A stretch of DNA of 64,000 bases from Coleofasciculaceae cyanobacterium (GCA_036703275.1 DATNPK010000112.1:62001-126000); one strand, 5' to 3'. Counted from the stretch's first letter, positions 35,457 to 45,731 are shown. Numbers and translations: made by a program. Notes: a model not told the origin generated them from the letters alone.

Positions 35457-35987
35457 ATGACTATGTCGATCGTAATTTGTCCTGGTATTCATTCCCCACA
35501 ATTAACGGAAAGCTTTGTTCGAGCAATCGAAAACAGTGTTGGACAAAAAAATTATTTAATTTTACCAACCGAGCGATATCTTCCCTATTCGGCGATCGCC
35601 ATTAATCGATGGTTAAACCAACAACAGCTATCTAAAACTCAACCATTATCTTTTATTGCCTTTAGTGCGGGTGTTGTCGGGGGAATTGGTGCAGCTAAAA
35701 GATGGCAGTTGCAGGGTGGCAAGATTAATCACTTTATTGCTTTTGACGGTTGGGGAATGCCTTTGCTAGGTGATTTTCCCATTTATCGCGTTAGTCATGA
35801 TTACTTTACTCATTGGAGTTCAGGAATCTTAGGTGCAGGACAAAGAGGCTTTTACGCCGATCCTTTAGTGGAACATTTAGACTTATGGCGATCGCCTGAA
35901 AATTGTTCAGGATGGCAGATAATTAGTTCAGGTTGGAAAATTCGTAATACATTGACCAACTATTTAACTAATGTCTTAAATTCTTAA
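35457..35987 (+). CDS. Conserved alpha/beta-hydrolase-like protein
   Basis: 176 residues. SIVICPGIHSP at the start resembles the first strand and oxyanion loop of alpha/beta hydrolases, and LSFIAFSAGVVGG at about 64-76 resembles a nucleophile elbow (A-F-S-A-G) with Ser as candidate nucleophile. IAFDGWGMPLLGDFPIYRVSHDYFTHW follows. At 176 residues it is short for the fold, and no clear acid/His pair is assigned, so activity is doubtful. A second ATG lies two codons after the first. Isolated gene between thrS and ilvB. Confidence 0.6.
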   Translation: MTMSIVICPGIHSPQLTESFVRAIENSVGQKNYLILPTERYLPYSAIAINRWLNQQQLSKTQPLSFIAFSAGVVGGIGAAKRWQLQGGKINHFIAFDGWGMPLLGDFPIYRVSHDYFTHWSSGILGAGQRGFYADPLVEHLDLWRSPENCSGWQIISSGWKIRNTLTNYLTNVLNS

Positions 35988-36201
35988 CATTAACTCTGAA
36001 TAATAATGGCTACAGATAAAACTGACACTAAATCTTCTAAACTATATATTTTAGTGTGTTTTTCGCAACTGTTTATCGACACCCAGAGCAATTTAACTTT
36101 ATAGTTAAGAACTTTAGCCTAAAAATTACTGCTGATTTTTGTTGCATATTAGACAGTAAATTTTACAATGAAAGAATAAGCAAGTTAGACGGATAGCAAG
36201 C

Positions 36202-38055
36202 GTGGTATTTACAAGTATTTCCAAAAGCTCACAATCGATCCAAATCCCCCAACGTCGCACAGGCGCGTATGCTTTAATGGACAGCCTGCGCTGTCATGGT
36301 GTCAAGCATATCTTTGGCTATCCTGGTGGGGCAATACTCCCAATTTATGACGAGTTATATCGTTCTGAAGCCAGGGGAGAAGTCCAGCATATTCTAGTAC
36401 GTCATGAACAGGCTGCATCCCACGCAGCAGATGGCTATGCTCGCGCTACAGGAAAGGTAGGAGTTTGTTTTGCTACTTCGGGGCCAGGGGCTACTAACCT
36501 AGTTACAGGTATTGCTACGGCTCATCTGGATTCGATTCCGATGGTAATAATTACAGGTCAGGTACCTCGCGCGGCAATTGGCACTGACGCTTTTCAGGAA
36601 ATAGATATTTTTGGAATAACCACTCCCATAGTCAAAAATTCTTATGTGGTGCGTCATGCTAAAGACATGGCAAGAATTGTGGCTGAAGCTTTTCATATCG
36701 CCAGTACTGGTCGTCCTGGACCAGTTTTAATTGATGTTCCTAAAGACGTTGGTAATGAAGAATTTGATTATCTACCCGTACCGCCAGGAAAAGTTAATCT
36801 CAGGGGATACAAGCCTACAGTTAAGGGCAACCCACGTCAAATTAATGCCGCTCTTAGGCTAATTACCCAGTCAGAGAAGCCCCTAATGTATGTTGGCGGT
36901 GGTGCAGTTGCTTCAGATGCTCATGCTCAGATTAAAGAATTAGCGGAAAAATTTCAGATTCCTGTAACCACAACTTTAATGGGCATAGGAGCTTTTGATG
37001 AACATAATCCTCTAGCGTTAGGAATGTTGGGAATGCACGGGACAGCCTATGCTAACTTTGCCGTAAGTGAATGTGATTTACTAATTGCTGTTGGTGCAAG
37101 ATTTGACGATCGCGTTACGGGTAAGTTAGATGAGTTTGCCAGTCGTTCTAAAGTAATCCACATTGACATCGATCCTGCTGAAGTGGGCAAAAATCGTATT
37201 CCTGAGGTCCCAATTGTGGGCGACGTACGTAAAGTGCTAGAACAGATTCTTAAAAGAGCCAAAGAAGAAGACTTTGACGCAAGTTTTGGCATGACTAAAT
37301 CTTGGTTAGAGCAGATAAATCACTGGCGCGCAGAATATCCTTTGACCGCACCTCATCCCGAACAGGGTTTGTCACCCCAAGAAGTAATTGTCGAAATAAG
37401 TAACCAAGCACCGCAGGCTTTTTATACTACTGATGTTGGTCAACACCAGATGTGGGCAGCTCAGTTTTTGAAAAATGGTCCTCGTCGTTGGATTTCCAGC
37501 GCAGCTTTAGGCACTATGGGCTACGGTTTGCCGTCTGCCATGGGTGTTAAGGTAGCTATTCCCGATGAAGAAACTATTTGTATCAGTGGTGATGCCAGTT
37601 TCCAAATGAATCCTCAAGAGTTGGGAACTTTGGCGCAGTTTAATATTAACGTCAAAACCGTAATTATTAATAACGGTTGGCAGGGAATGGTGCGTCAGTG
37701 GCAAGAAAACTTTTTTGGAGAGCGATATTCTTCCTCCAATATGGAAGTGGGTGCGCCAGATTTTGTCATGTTAGCTCAGGCTTATGGTATCAAAGGCATG
37801 ATCGTGCGCGATCGCGCTGAATTATCCAGTGCTATTGCCGAAATGTTAGCTCATGAAGGGCCAGTATTAATGGACGTGCGTGTTACCAAAAACGAAAACT
37901 GCTATCCAATGATTGCCCCTGGTAAAAGCAATGCTCATATGTTGGGTTTACCCCAAAAAGAACAGCCTTCGGCTGAGTTTGTTAACTGTCGTGAGTGCGG
38001 TACAACTAATCCTATTGCCAACAAGTTCTGTCCTGAATGTGGTAATCAACTGTAA
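36202..38055 (+). CDS. ilvB: Acetolactate synthase large subunit with C-terminal zinc ribbon
   Basis: 617 residues. The thiamine-diphosphate enzyme is complete: Glu in [19 protein letters not shown], the middle FAD-binding domain, and the ThDP/Mg motif [18 protein letters not shown] ending in INNGWQGM. It condenses two pyruvates to acetolactate, the first common step to valine, leucine and isoleucine. The C-terminus adds a CxxC-x10-CxxC ribbon: C596, C599, C610 and C613 ([19 protein letters not shown]). That tail is absent from E. coli IlvB/IlvI. The start is GTG 36202. The regulatory subunit ilvN is not adjacent. A HIP1-built terminator follows. Confidence 0.93.
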   Translation: MVFTSISKSSQSIQIPQRRTGAYALMDSLRCHGVKHIFGYPGGAILPIYDELYRSEARGEVQHILVRHEQAASHAADGYARATGKVGVCFATSGPGATNLVTGIATAHLDSIPMVIITGQVPRAAIGTDAFQEIDIFGITTPIVKNSYVVRHAKDMARIVAEAFHIASTGRPGPVLIDVPKDVGNEEFDYLPVPPGKVNLRGYKPTVKGNPRQINAALRLITQSEKPLMYVGGGAVASDAHAQIKELAEKFQIPVTTTLMGIGAFDEHNPLALGMLGMHGTAYANFAVSECDLLIAVGARFDDRVTGKLDEFASRSKVIHIDIDPAEVGKNRIPEVPIVGDVRKVLEQILKRAKEEDFDASFGMTKSWLEQINHWRAEYPLTAPHPEQGLSPQEVIVEISNQAPQAFYTTDVGQHQMWAAQFLKNGPRRWISSAALGTMGYGLPSAMGVKVAIPDEETICISGDASFQMNPQELGTLAQFNINVKTVIINNGWQGMVRQWQENFFGERYSSSNMEVGAPDFVMLAQAYGIKGMIVRDRAELSSAIAEMLAHEGPVLMDVRVTKNENCYPMIAPGKSNAHMLGLPQKEQPSAEFVNCRECGTTNPIANKFCPECGNQL

Positions 38056-38131
38056 TTCTTGTTTCAGTGGGGTTTAGTGGGCGCAAATGCAGCATATTCC
38101 ACGCGAGCCTGCTGTAACTGATATTTCTGGC

Positions 38132-38164
38132 AAGCGATCGCTCTAGGTAGGGCGATCGCTTTTT
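38132..38164 (+). terminator. Terminator of ilvB built from two HIP1 palindromes
   Basis: AAGCGATCGC (38132-38141) pairs with GCGATCGCTT (38152-38161) over a ten-base loop, followed by T to 38164. Each arm contains a complete HIP1 octamer, so the arms are also self-palindromic. It lies 77 bases after the ilvB stop. Confidence 0.75.
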
Positions 38165-38383
38165 AGTTTTCCAGTTTATTCGATACCGATCCATTACCGG
38201 TTACTTTATTGGGAAGCGATCGTAGTACGGATGTTGCAGTGTTTAAATCCGATATAGAACTATCAATTGCACCGATAGATAGCGATCGCTTGATTCGTGC
38301 CAGAGGTCTAATAAAAATAGACTAAAACTAATGTAGGTCGAGTCACAGAAACAGACAGAAATTATAAAAAGCCCTTATTTCTA

Positions 38384-39544
38384 TTACCGAGCTACAAACT
38401 CTGATAATCTTTTAACTCCTTCTTTGATGGTATCCATATCTGTGGCATAAGAAAAGCGGATGCAATTGTCCATACCGAAAGCGACACCAGGAATGGCTGC
38501 AACCTGTTTAGTGTCTAATAAATCTTTACAGAATTCCAGAGATTTTTGACCTGTTTTAGATATATCCACAAAGAGATAGAAAGCACCGTAAGGTTTAGGA
38601 CAGCTTAACTGAGGAATATCGTTGATTGCTTGATGCATATAGGCTCTACGTTGAGTAAACGCACTCAGCATTTCCTGGACACATTCTTGAGAAGATTCCA
38701 AAGCTGCGATCGCGCCATACTGAGCGAAGGTGCAGACATTAGAGGTACTATGTCCCTGAATTGTCGCCATCGCCTGTAATATTTTTGAAGGTGCTGCTGC
38801 GTAACCGACTCGCCAACCAGTCATCGAATGGCTTTTGGCAAAACCGTTGCTAGTAATAGTGCGGGCAAAGATATCTGCGTCTATTGAACCTATACTTAGA
38901 TGTTGAGCATCATCATAAAGAATTTTTTCATAGATTTCATCAGAAACTACTAAAATATTTTGTTCGACGATTACCTTGGCTAAAGCTCGAACTTCATCAG
39001 GTGCATAAACTGTTCCTGTAGGGTTAGAAGGAGAGTTAAACACCAACAGCTTCGTCTTAGGGGTAATAGCTTGCTCTAACTGTTGAGGCGTAATTTTATA
39101 GTTATTTTCGGCTGTTGTATCCACAATTATGGAAGTACCGCCAGCCAGCTTAACCATTTCTGGATAACTCAACCAATAGGGTGCAGGAATAATTACCTCG
39201 TCCCCTGACTCAATTAAAGCTTGCATCAGGTTAAACAGGGAAAATTTACCGCCATTGGTAACAATAATATTTTCCGCCTGGTAGTTAAGATGATTATCTT
39301 TCTTGAGCTTATTGGAGATCGCTTCTCTTAACTTTAATTCTCCTACCGCAGCACCATAACGGGTTTTTCCTTCATCTAGGGCAGTTTTGGCAGCTTCACA
39401 AATATGTTTGGGTGTCGGAAAATCTGGTTCTCCTGCACTAAAGCTACAAACATCAATTCCCTGTGCTTTCATCGCTTTCGCTTTCGCGGAAATTGCTAAG
39501 GTAATAGATGGTGATACTCGATTGACTCTTGCTGCTAGTTCCAT
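38384..39544 (-). CDS. aspC: Aspartate aminotransferase (class I/II PLP)
   Basis: 386 residues from ATG 39544, giving the usual N-terminus [13 protein letters not shown]; an upstream TTG (39559) adds five residues. Fold-type I aminotransferase: [25 protein letters not shown], the Asn/Pro loop [25 protein letters not shown], and the PLP Lys in [17 protein letters not shown]. It matches the bacterial 1b type, some members of which also accept prephenate. It transfers the amino group between aspartate and 2-oxoglutarate. Stand-alone gene. Confidence 0.9.
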   Translation of the reverse strand: MELAARVNRVSPSITLAISAKAKAMKAQGIDVCSFSAGEPDFPTPKHICEAAKTALDEGKTRYGAAVGELKLREAISNKLKKDNHLNYQAENIIVTNGGKFSLFNLMQALIESGDEVIIPAPYWLSYPEMVKLAGGTSIIVDTTAENNYKITPQQLEQAITPKTKLLVFNSPSNPTGTVYAPDEVRALAKVIVEQNILVVSDEIYEKILYDDAQHLSIGSIDADIFARTITSNGFAKSHSMTGWRVGYAAAPSKILQAMATIQGHSTSNVCTFAQYGAIAALESSQECVQEMLSAFTQRRAYMHQAINDIPQLSCPKPYGAFYLFVDISKTGQKSLEFCKDLLDTKQVAAIPGVAFGMDNCIRFSYATDMDTIKEGVKRLSEFVAR

Positions 39545-39559
39545 TTCATTCAAACCCAA

Positions 39560-39928
39560 GATATTCTGTGTTGCACCCAGTAGGTTAATCTATAGTGTCG
39601 CAAAGAGTAATTAGCTTAACTGATATCCTGGCACTTTTCTTTACATTTGGCTCAATTGTCAGCAAAAGATGATTTAGTTGCCCAAAATTCTAGGCACAGT
39701 AACGTTAATTTAGAATTGGCAATACATTGGCGAATTAGGTATCAGCGAATCGAATTTGAAACAAATGAACGCAGATGGATTTGTCTGTGGGTTTGATGAT
39801 GAATTGTTTTTTGATGATCTTGGTTTTTGGTTGCTAAGTTACGCTTGACTCGCATAAGCCAATATTTAAACCTGATGGTAACATTACTAAGCAAAGCTCA
39901 AATATATCCACTTTATTTAGGTTGAATA
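39560..39928. other. Gene-free stretch between divergent aspC and ABC ATPase genes
   Basis: About 370 bases with no supported gene. Around 39757-39785 the motif GAACGCAGATGGATTTGTCT is a degenerate copy, in opposite orientation, of a motif near 25690-25712 (ATCTGCGTTCATCTGTG). Promoters for both flanking genes must lie here, but no box can be assigned with confidence. Confidence 0.45.
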
Positions 39929-41182
39929 GTGGCAAAGGTTGTAGTCGAAAACGTCTATAAAAGCTACTCTCGCGGGAAGGTAGAACACGATCGCACATCT
40001 GAAGGCAAAACAGATCTCGCTCCCATCAAAGATAAATCTAAGCAGGTTAGTGTCTTGCGGGATATTAATTTTACCGCGAAAGATGGAGAATTTTTGGTCT
40101 TAGTTGGTCCTTCTGGTTGCGGAAAGAGTACCCTACTGCGTTTATTGGCGGGATTAGAAGAATTGACGGGAGGAAATATTAAAATTGGCGATCGCCTCGT
40201 CAACGATCTCCCGCCTAAAGCCAGAGATATTGCGATGGTGTTCCAAAATTACGCGCTTTATCCTCATCTGAATATTTACGACAATATTGCCTTTGGCTTA
40301 AGAAGAAATTCGGGTAATGGCAGCAAAGAGAAAGTTAACTCTGGTTTGTTGGCGAATGTTTTAACTTCAACAACCCGCAGGTTGCCCCGAAGTCTGCGCT
40401 ATACTTCTGCTAAAGAGCAAGCCGTGCGTGATCGGGTTAGATACGTGGCTAGTTTATTGCAGATCGAATCTTTACTGTATCGTTTACCGAAAGAACTATC
40501 TGGAGGACAAAAACAACGGGTAGCATTGGGTAGAGCGATCGCTCGTAACCCTCAAGTTTTTTTGATGGATGAGCCTTTATCTAACCTGGATGCTAAATTG
40601 CGGACGCAAACTCGCGCTCAAATTGTCAAGCTTCAACGACAGTTAAACACAACTACGATCTATGTCACCCACGATCAGACAGAGGCAATGACCATGGGCG
40701 ATCGCATTGCGGTGATGAACAACGGTCAGATTCAACAAATTGCCCCACCTTTAGAGATTTATGAGCGACCAGCAAACCGCTTTGTAGCTGAGTTTATTGG
40801 TTCTCCACCCATGAATTTTTTACCAGTAGATTTAGTTGCTCTCAAGCTAGTTAATCAAGACTTTATTCTCGATCTGCCTGAATCGTGGACAAAATCGCTG
40901 CAATCTAGTCAAGCAAAGTCATTAACTTTGGGTATTCGTCCCCAACATTTATTTATCGGTACAGAAAGTAAATCCAGTATTCAAATTGAGGTAGATTTAG
41001 TAGAAGCATTGGGAAATGAAACCTACATATCTGCTCATTTAATCAGACAGCCTGATATTACCCTAACGGTATCTCTGCTACCAAATACATTTGTTCGAGT
41101 TGGCGATCGCCTTTGGTTGGCTGTAGATCTTGATAAAATCCATCTTTTTACAGTTGATGATGGACGAGCGCTCACTCTCTAA
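39929..41182 (+). CDS. MalK/UgpC-type ABC transporter ATPase with insertions
   Basis: 417 residues, about 50 longer than the paralogue at 29.4 kb. ABC motifs are intact: GPSGCGKST, MVFQNYALYPHL, LSGGQKQR, VFLMDEPLSNLD and VTHDQTEAMTMGDR, followed by a TOBE domain. The extra length comes from about 20 charged residues near the N-terminus (residues 10-32) and about 33 basic residues between the Q-loop and the signature. The start is GTG 39929. The GH13 hydrolase follows by 90 bases, so uptake of maltooligosaccharides or a glucoside such as glucosylglycerol is plausible but inferred; no permease is present. Confidence 0.85.
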   Translation: MAKVVVENVYKSYSRGKVEHDRTSEGKTDLAPIKDKSKQVSVLRDINFTAKDGEFLVLVGPSGCGKSTLLRLLAGLEELTGGNIKIGDRLVNDLPPKARDIAMVFQNYALYPHLNIYDNIAFGLRRNSGNGSKEKVNSGLLANVLTSTTRRLPRSLRYTSAKEQAVRDRVRYVASLLQIESLLYRLPKELSGGQKQRVALGRAIARNPQVFLMDEPLSNLDAKLRTQTRAQIVKLQRQLNTTTIYVTHDQTEAMTMGDRIAVMNNGQIQQIAPPLEIYERPANRFVAEFIGSPPMNFLPVDLVALKLVNQDFILDLPESWTKSLQSSQAKSLTLGIRPQHLFIGTESKSSIQIEVDLVEALGNETYISAHLIRQPDITLTVSLLPNTFVRVGDRLWLAVDLDKIHLFTVDDGRALTL

Positions 41183-41271
41183 TAACAGTTAAAATCAATA
41201 TTTTCTGGTGTGTTCGCAATTATCGAGTTGCACCATTAACTGATAACGAAATAACGAAATAACTATTAACG

Positions 41272-42723
41272 ATGATTAAAACACCAGATTGGGTCAAAAA
41301 CGCCGTTTTTTATCAAATATTTCCCGATCGCTTTGCCAGAGGTGAATCCACTATTAAAGGACAATGGCAAGCTTCTACCTATGAGGGTTGGGATGCTACT
41401 CCTACCTTTAAAGGATATAAGGGAGGCAACTTATGGGGCGTAATTGAAAAACTAGATTACATCAAAGATTTAGGTGCAAATGCGATCTACTTCACCCCAA
41501 TTTTTCAGTCGGCTTCTAATCATCGCTACCATACCCACGATTATTATGAGATAGATCCGATGTTAGGAGGAAATGTGGCATTTGATGCCTTAATTAAAGC
41601 TGCTCACCAGAAAGATATTAAATTGGTGCTGGATGGAGTATTCAACCATGCCAGTCGAGGCTTTTTCTTCTTTAGCGATATTTTGGAAAATGGCCCTAAC
41701 TCTCCTTGGTTAGACTGGTTCAAGATTCACGATTGGCCTTTGTCTGCTTATGACGGCAGTAAACCAGCTAACTATGAAAGCTGGATTGGCGATCGCGCTT
41801 TACCTGAGTTTAATCACGACAATCCCCAGGTCAAGGAATATATTATGCAGGTGGCTGAATATTGGCTGTATCAAGGTATTGATGGCTGGCGGTTGGATGT
41901 GCCGAACGAAGTAGATACCCCAGGATTTTGGCAGGAATTTCGCGATCGCGTCAAAGCGGTCAACCCCGAAGCCTATATCGTCGGTGAAATTTGGGGCGAT
42001 GCCAGTCAGTGGCTAGACGGGACGCAGTTTGATGGCGTAATGAACTATCGCTTTACTGAACCGACTATTGCTTTTGCTGGTGGAGAAAATTATATTCCTG
42101 AATTTTGTCAGGGTGAACTCAGACCATATCCGCCTATTTCTGGCGTGGAATATGCCATCCGCATTGAGGCTTTGCTCAAGCAGTATGATTGGGAAATACA
42201 GCAGACTCAACTTAACTTACTCGATAGTCATGACACTCCCAGAATGATCACAACTGTGGGTGAAGATAAAAAAAGCTTTCTGTTGGCTACAGTGCTGCTG
42301 ATGACTTTCCCTGGTGCGCCGAGCATTTTCTATGGCGATGAGGTTGGTTTGCCTGGGGGAAAAGATCCCGATTGTCGTCGCGTTTTTCCTGAACCTGAAA
42401 ATTGGGACGTAGAGATTTTAAAAGAACATAAAACGTTAATTGCGTTGCGCCACCAATATCCAGCATTGCGTACGGGAAAGTATAAAACTCTTTACGCCGA
42501 TCGACATTTATATGTTTTTGCTCGTATTCTCGACGAGCAAGAAGTTTTAGTAGCGGTTAATACTGGAACAGAAACGGCTAAAGCTATTTCGACGATTACA
42601 GGAATTCAGTCTCAACCTCAAGAACTGATTTATGGTTCAGGTAGATTAGACTGGCATCATACTGGTGGTGAGCAAAAGTTAGAAATTGTTGTTCCTGCTA
42701 AAAGCAGCATGATAGTAGCTTAA
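41272..42723 (+). CDS. GH13 alpha-glucan hydrolase (neopullulanase/cyclomaltodextrinase-like)
   Basis: 483 residues, cytoplasmic (no signal peptide). The GH13 catalytic barrel starts at residue 5 with WVKNAVFYQIFPDRFARG, typical of the cyclomaltodextrinase/neopullulanase branch. Catalytic residues are nucleophile D209 (GWRLDVPNE), acid/base E239 (IVGEIWG) and D321 (LLDSHDTPR). DGVFNH is also present. The N-terminal CBM34 domain of that branch is missing. It hydrolyses alpha-1,4-linked oligosaccharides; exact specificity is open. Probably co-transcribed with the upstream ABC ATPase. Confidence 0.88.
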   Translation: MIKTPDWVKNAVFYQIFPDRFARGESTIKGQWQASTYEGWDATPTFKGYKGGNLWGVIEKLDYIKDLGANAIYFTPIFQSASNHRYHTHDYYEIDPMLGGNVAFDALIKAAHQKDIKLVLDGVFNHASRGFFFFSDILENGPNSPWLDWFKIHDWPLSAYDGSKPANYESWIGDRALPEFNHDNPQVKEYIMQVAEYWLYQGIDGWRLDVPNEVDTPGFWQEFRDRVKAVNPEAYIVGEIWGDASQWLDGTQFDGVMNYRFTEPTIAFAGGENYIPEFCQGELRPYPPISGVEYAIRIEALLKQYDWEIQQTQLNLLDSHDTPRMITTVGEDKKSFLLATVLLMTFPGAPSIFYGDEVGLPGGKDPDCRRVFPEPENWDVEILKEHKTLIALRHQYPALRTGKYKTLYADRHLYVFARILDEQEVLVAVNTGTETAKAISTITGIQSQPQELIYGSGRLDWHHTGGEQKLEIVVPAKSSMIVA

Positions 42724-42767
42724 TTTTGGCGGAGGGGTTGGCTGGTGCAGGGCGATTGTTTGCCATT

Positions 42768-43592
42768 TTAGCGGCATTCTAAGGTAATTACGGTTACTTC
42801 TGGCGGACAATTAAAACGTCCAGGCAAATAAGAGCCTAAACCACGATTGATGTATAGCTGATTAGTGCCTACTTGATGCCAACCTTGCGACCAATTCCAA
42901 TGCTGAGTAATTTTCGCACAGTCTTTGATGTACGGTAGGCGATCGCGTAGCGATTTTGGTACATACTGTCTGATTTTGGGTAAAATCGAAACTACTGAAC
43001 CATAATTAGGAATGACGATTTGTCCGCCGTGAGTGTGTCCTGAAAGCTGTAAATCTACTCTCCAGTTTTTGAGTACGCTAGCTGAGTCTGGATTATGGGA
43101 TAAAACAATACGAGGTGTATCTAGGGGAATTTGTTCTAGTACTGGTGCTGGTTTAAATTCCCGTGACCCGAAATCAGGTAAACCAGCGATCGCCAAATCC
43201 TCTCCTAAAGGATAAGCAACTTCATTCCAAAGTATTTTGAGCTTAATTTTACCTAAAGCCCGAATGATCTGTTGCCCTGCGCTCTTAGGAATGAGGTCAT
43301 GATTTCCTAAACAACCATAGACTCCATATTTACTCTTGAGGTTTTGCAGGTGAGTTGCCAACTCGTCAATCGGTTGAGGATTATCGGTAACAAAGTCTCC
43401 CGTAATTAGAACTAAATCTGGGTTAACCTCATTGCTAAGAGCGATCGCTCTTAGGAGAGTTGGCGCGGTTAAACGTATTCCATCGTAATGTAGATCCGAT
43501 AGCTGTACTATTTTAATACCCGATAAATGAGGCGATAAATTATTGATGGCGATCGCTATTTTCTCGACTTTGATCGGTTCGGTAATAATCAT
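42768..43592 (-). CDS. Calcineurin-like metallophosphoesterase (YkuE/YaeI type)
   Basis: 274 residues from ATG 43592; a TTG at 43619 would add nine. All metal-site motifs are present: QLSDLHYDG, LITGDFVTDN, CLGNHD, LSHNPD and LSGHTHGGQI. The GHTHGGQ motif and the IYINRGLG strand near the end match the YkuE/YaeI branch, some members of which cleave UDP-diacylglucosamine. No Tat or Sec signal is seen, unlike YkuE. Substrate unknown. Convergent with the GH13 gene, 45 bases apart. Confidence 0.85.
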   Translation of the reverse strand: MIITEPIKVEKIAIAINNLSPHLSGIKIVQLSDLHYDGIRLTAPTLLRAIALSNEVNPDLVLITGDFVTDNPQPIDELATHLQNLKSKYGVYGCLGNHDLIPKSAGQQIIRALGKIKLKILWNEVAYPLGEDLAIAGLPDFGSREFKPAPVLEQIPLDTPRIVLSHNPDSASVLKNWRVDLQLSGHTHGGQIVIPNYGSVVSILPKIRQYVPKSLRDRLPYIKDCAKITQHWNWSQGWHQVGTNQLYINRGLGSYLPGRFNCPPEVTVITLECR

Positions 43593-43734
43593 GCTGTGTT
43601 TATTAAGATCCAAAAGCAAATCTTATTGATTAAAAAAAATTACGGATTTGAGAACGGCAAAGTAGAATGACAACATGTATTTGTTTTGCTAACTATCACC
43701 AGAATTTGAGTTTATATCATACTGTGAGGCATTT

Positions 43735-44292
43735 ATGAGCCGAATCAAAATATTCTTACTGCTATTGATTATCGCTGCATTAAGTATTGTCTTTATTCAA
43801 AACCGAGAGCCAATTGCCCTCAAGCTGCTTTGTCCTGATAATGCCAGCTCATGTTTATATCAAACTGCTCAATTACCTCTGGCGATTTGGATTGGTCTAT
43901 TTACTTTAAACGGAGCGATCATTAATTTACTGGTACAGTTTCTCAGTGCTTATGGTTACTCTAACTCTAATAGGCAAAAGTATCCTTTAGACGATGATTT
44001 GTATCCCAATGAAAAGAACTGGAACACTAGAAATAGTAGCAATAAATATTCAAAATCGGCTGAAATTGATGATTTTTCAGTTAAAGAGCGAGGTCGTTTC
44101 TCTGATGTTACTACTTATGAAGTTAAGCAAGAGCCACAAAATGTAGAGCATTCGGGTTCTACTTATTCTTATAAATATCGAGAAGCTAGCGATCGCCCTG
44201 AAACCACTCAAGATAATTCTCAAAAAACATCAGCTAAATCTGAGATTAATTCCAACGTTACTCAGGAACAAAATGACGAAGAATGGATTTAA
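43735..44292 (+). CDS. LapA-domain-like membrane protein
   Basis: 185 residues. Two transmembrane helices (about 5-20 and 47-68) around IQNREPIALKLL match the LapA (formerly DUF1049) core, an envelope-associated family. The remaining 110 residues are polar, charged and probably disordered, rich in Ser/Asn/Glu, ending E-E-W-I. Long disordered tails on LapA-like proteins are common in cyanobacteria. Function unproven. It stands alone, convergent with the following small gene. Confidence 0.65.
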   Translation: MSRIKIFLLLLIIAALSIVFIQNREPIALKLLCPDNASSCLYQTAQLPLAIWIGLFTLNGAIINLLVQFLSAYGYSNSNRQKYPLDDDLYPNEKNWNTRNSSNKYSKSAEIDDFSVKERGRFSDVTTYEVKQEPQNVEHSGSTYSYKYREASDRPETTQDNSQKTSAKSEINSNVTQEQNDEEWI

Positions 44293-44300
44293 GACTGGAT

Positions 44301-44504
44301 TTAAGAATAGTGATTAGCAGTAAATATCTCTCTTGATTCTTGCTTTACTATACCAACCATAGTAGCTTGTTGAAGATGGATAAATGCTTCTAAATCTTCA
44401 AGCTCGTATTTATTTCTCAACATCATTCTCAGCTTCTCTTCTGCCTCTAAGCTCAAATACCCTGTGGTCAAAGCTTGGTGTACTATTTCGCGAATTAATT
44501 TCAT
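44301..44504 (-). CDS. Conserved small cyanobacterial protein, 67 aa
   Basis: An all-helical soluble 67-residue protein: MKLIREIVHQALTTGYLS, LEAEEKLRMMLRNKYELED and LEAFIHLQQATMVGIVKQESR. Small proteins of this pattern recur in cyanobacterial genomes without a known role. Only eight bases separate its end from the end of the convergent LapA-like gene. Confidence 0.6.
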   Translation of the reverse strand: MKLIREIVHQALTTGYLSLEAEEKLRMMLRNKYELEDLEAFIHLQQATMVGIVKQESREIFTANHYS

Positions 44505-45134
44505 AATTGATTTATTGACCTCTAATTATTATAAAGTTTCCTTTAAGAATTCTGAGCGAGCGTGAGTAAAATCCTCAATATTCAGAGTTCTTGCCCAAAA
44601 AATTTGCCGATTAATTATTAAAGTTTAGTTAAGTTTGTGTATGTTTTCTGTAATTTAAATCACCCTCGCTTCAGTGGTCAGCTCATAAATATAATGTTTT
44701 GGTAAAGCGATTTAAAAATTCGAGCCATAAATGAAAGAAAGCTATTTCTACTGCGTTCTCTTTTATTAACGATAGACAATTTACCAGCAATTCTGGTGCA
44801 AAAGTCAGCAAAAGCCTGTATCCATCCGAACGACATACGTATAAATACTCAAAAAGATTTAAAATCTAAATATTATAGCGTTAGTTTGCCATCAGTAATA
44901 TTAGTGAGGATTATGTCAGGAAAAAATTTTTCAGCATACTACAAAATTGAGCATTTAAATAGCTGACAATTTTGTTTGTGGTCAACGTTACACCGTCGCA
45001 TTTTTTGGCGAACATCTGAAATAACATTTCCCGTCGCCTGCCTGCCGACAAGTAGATGCGGGCGCAGCACTTAGTCTATGCGATCGCAGATTAATTAATA
45101 TAAGATTCTTAAGTTACAGAAAATAATATCGATA
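44505..45134. other. 630-base gene-free stretch upstream of aroK
   Basis: No credible gene of normal size. A 17-codon frame (ATG near 44913, preceded by GTGAGGATT, a fair ribosome binding site) could encode a leader peptide but has no other support. A GC-rich block at about 45031-45072 (CCCGTCGCCTGCCTGCCGAC and TGCGGGCGCA) shares TGCGGGCGCA with the block at 18500. A HIP1 site lies near 45080. Confidence 0.45.
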
Positions 45135-45656
45135 ATGAGTAATTTACTACAAGGTTTAAATATCTATTTAATTGGCATGATGGGTTCAGGAAAGACGACA
45201 GTTAGTAAACATCTGGCTCAAAGTCTTGACTATCGCTTTATAGATACAGATCGAACCATAGAAGCGATCGCCAAAAAACCGATTTCGGCAATTTTTGAAC
45301 AAGAAGGAGAAGCATATTTTCGGGATCTAGAGACTAAAGTATTAGCCGAATTATCGGTTTATACTCGCTCAGTAATTTCCACCGGAGGCGGAATTATTCA
45401 AGAACAAATTAACTGGAGTTATCTCAGACAGGGTTTAATTGTCTGGCTCGATGTAGATTTAGAGACATTAAAAAAAAGAGTAGCCCAAGATCGAACTAGA
45501 CCATTGGCTGAGAAACTAGAATTATTGCTAGAAACTCGTCGTCCTTTGTATGCTCAAGCAGACATCCACATCTCAACTAAGCCAGAAGAAGCCCCCCAAG
45601 AAGTATCTACCCAAATCATTAAGATTATTCCAACTGTTCTCAAGTCTCAAGTTTAG
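45135..45656 (+). CDS. aroK: Shikimate kinase
   Basis: 173 residues, the usual size. Walker A GMMGSGKTT; the shikimate-binding Asp in FIDTDRTIE; the Arg/Gly elements of FRDLETKVL and ISTGGGII; lid region QDRTRPLAE; adenine-binding RRPLY. It phosphorylates shikimate at O3 in the pathway to chorismate and aromatic amino acids. It lies 75 bases upstream of argB on the same strand, possibly co-transcribed. Confidence 0.95.
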   Translation: MSNLLQGLNIYLIGMMGSGKTTVSKHLAQSLDYRFIDTDRTIEAIAKKPISAIFEQEGEAYFRDLETKVLAELSVYTRSVISTGGGIIQEQINWSYLRQGLIVWLDVDLETLKKRVAQDRTRPLAEKLELLLETRRPLYAQADIHISTKPEEAPQEVSTQIIKIIPTVLKSQV

Positions 45657-45731
45657 TCTGCCGATTAAAATTAAAAATTAGTGCAGTGCCGACATTCAAA
45701 CTAGAAATCTGATTCTCAAGACTTAAATTTT

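Noticed and set aside
36001-36110. 32-codon frame starting ATGGCTACAGAT
   Set aside because: Its composition is plausible, but there is no family, no helix and no ribosome binding site; left uncalled.
44910-44965. 17-codon leader-like frame upstream of aroK
   Set aside because: The ribosome binding site looks fair, but the peptide has no regulatory codons and no attenuator follows; mentioned only in the intergenic note.
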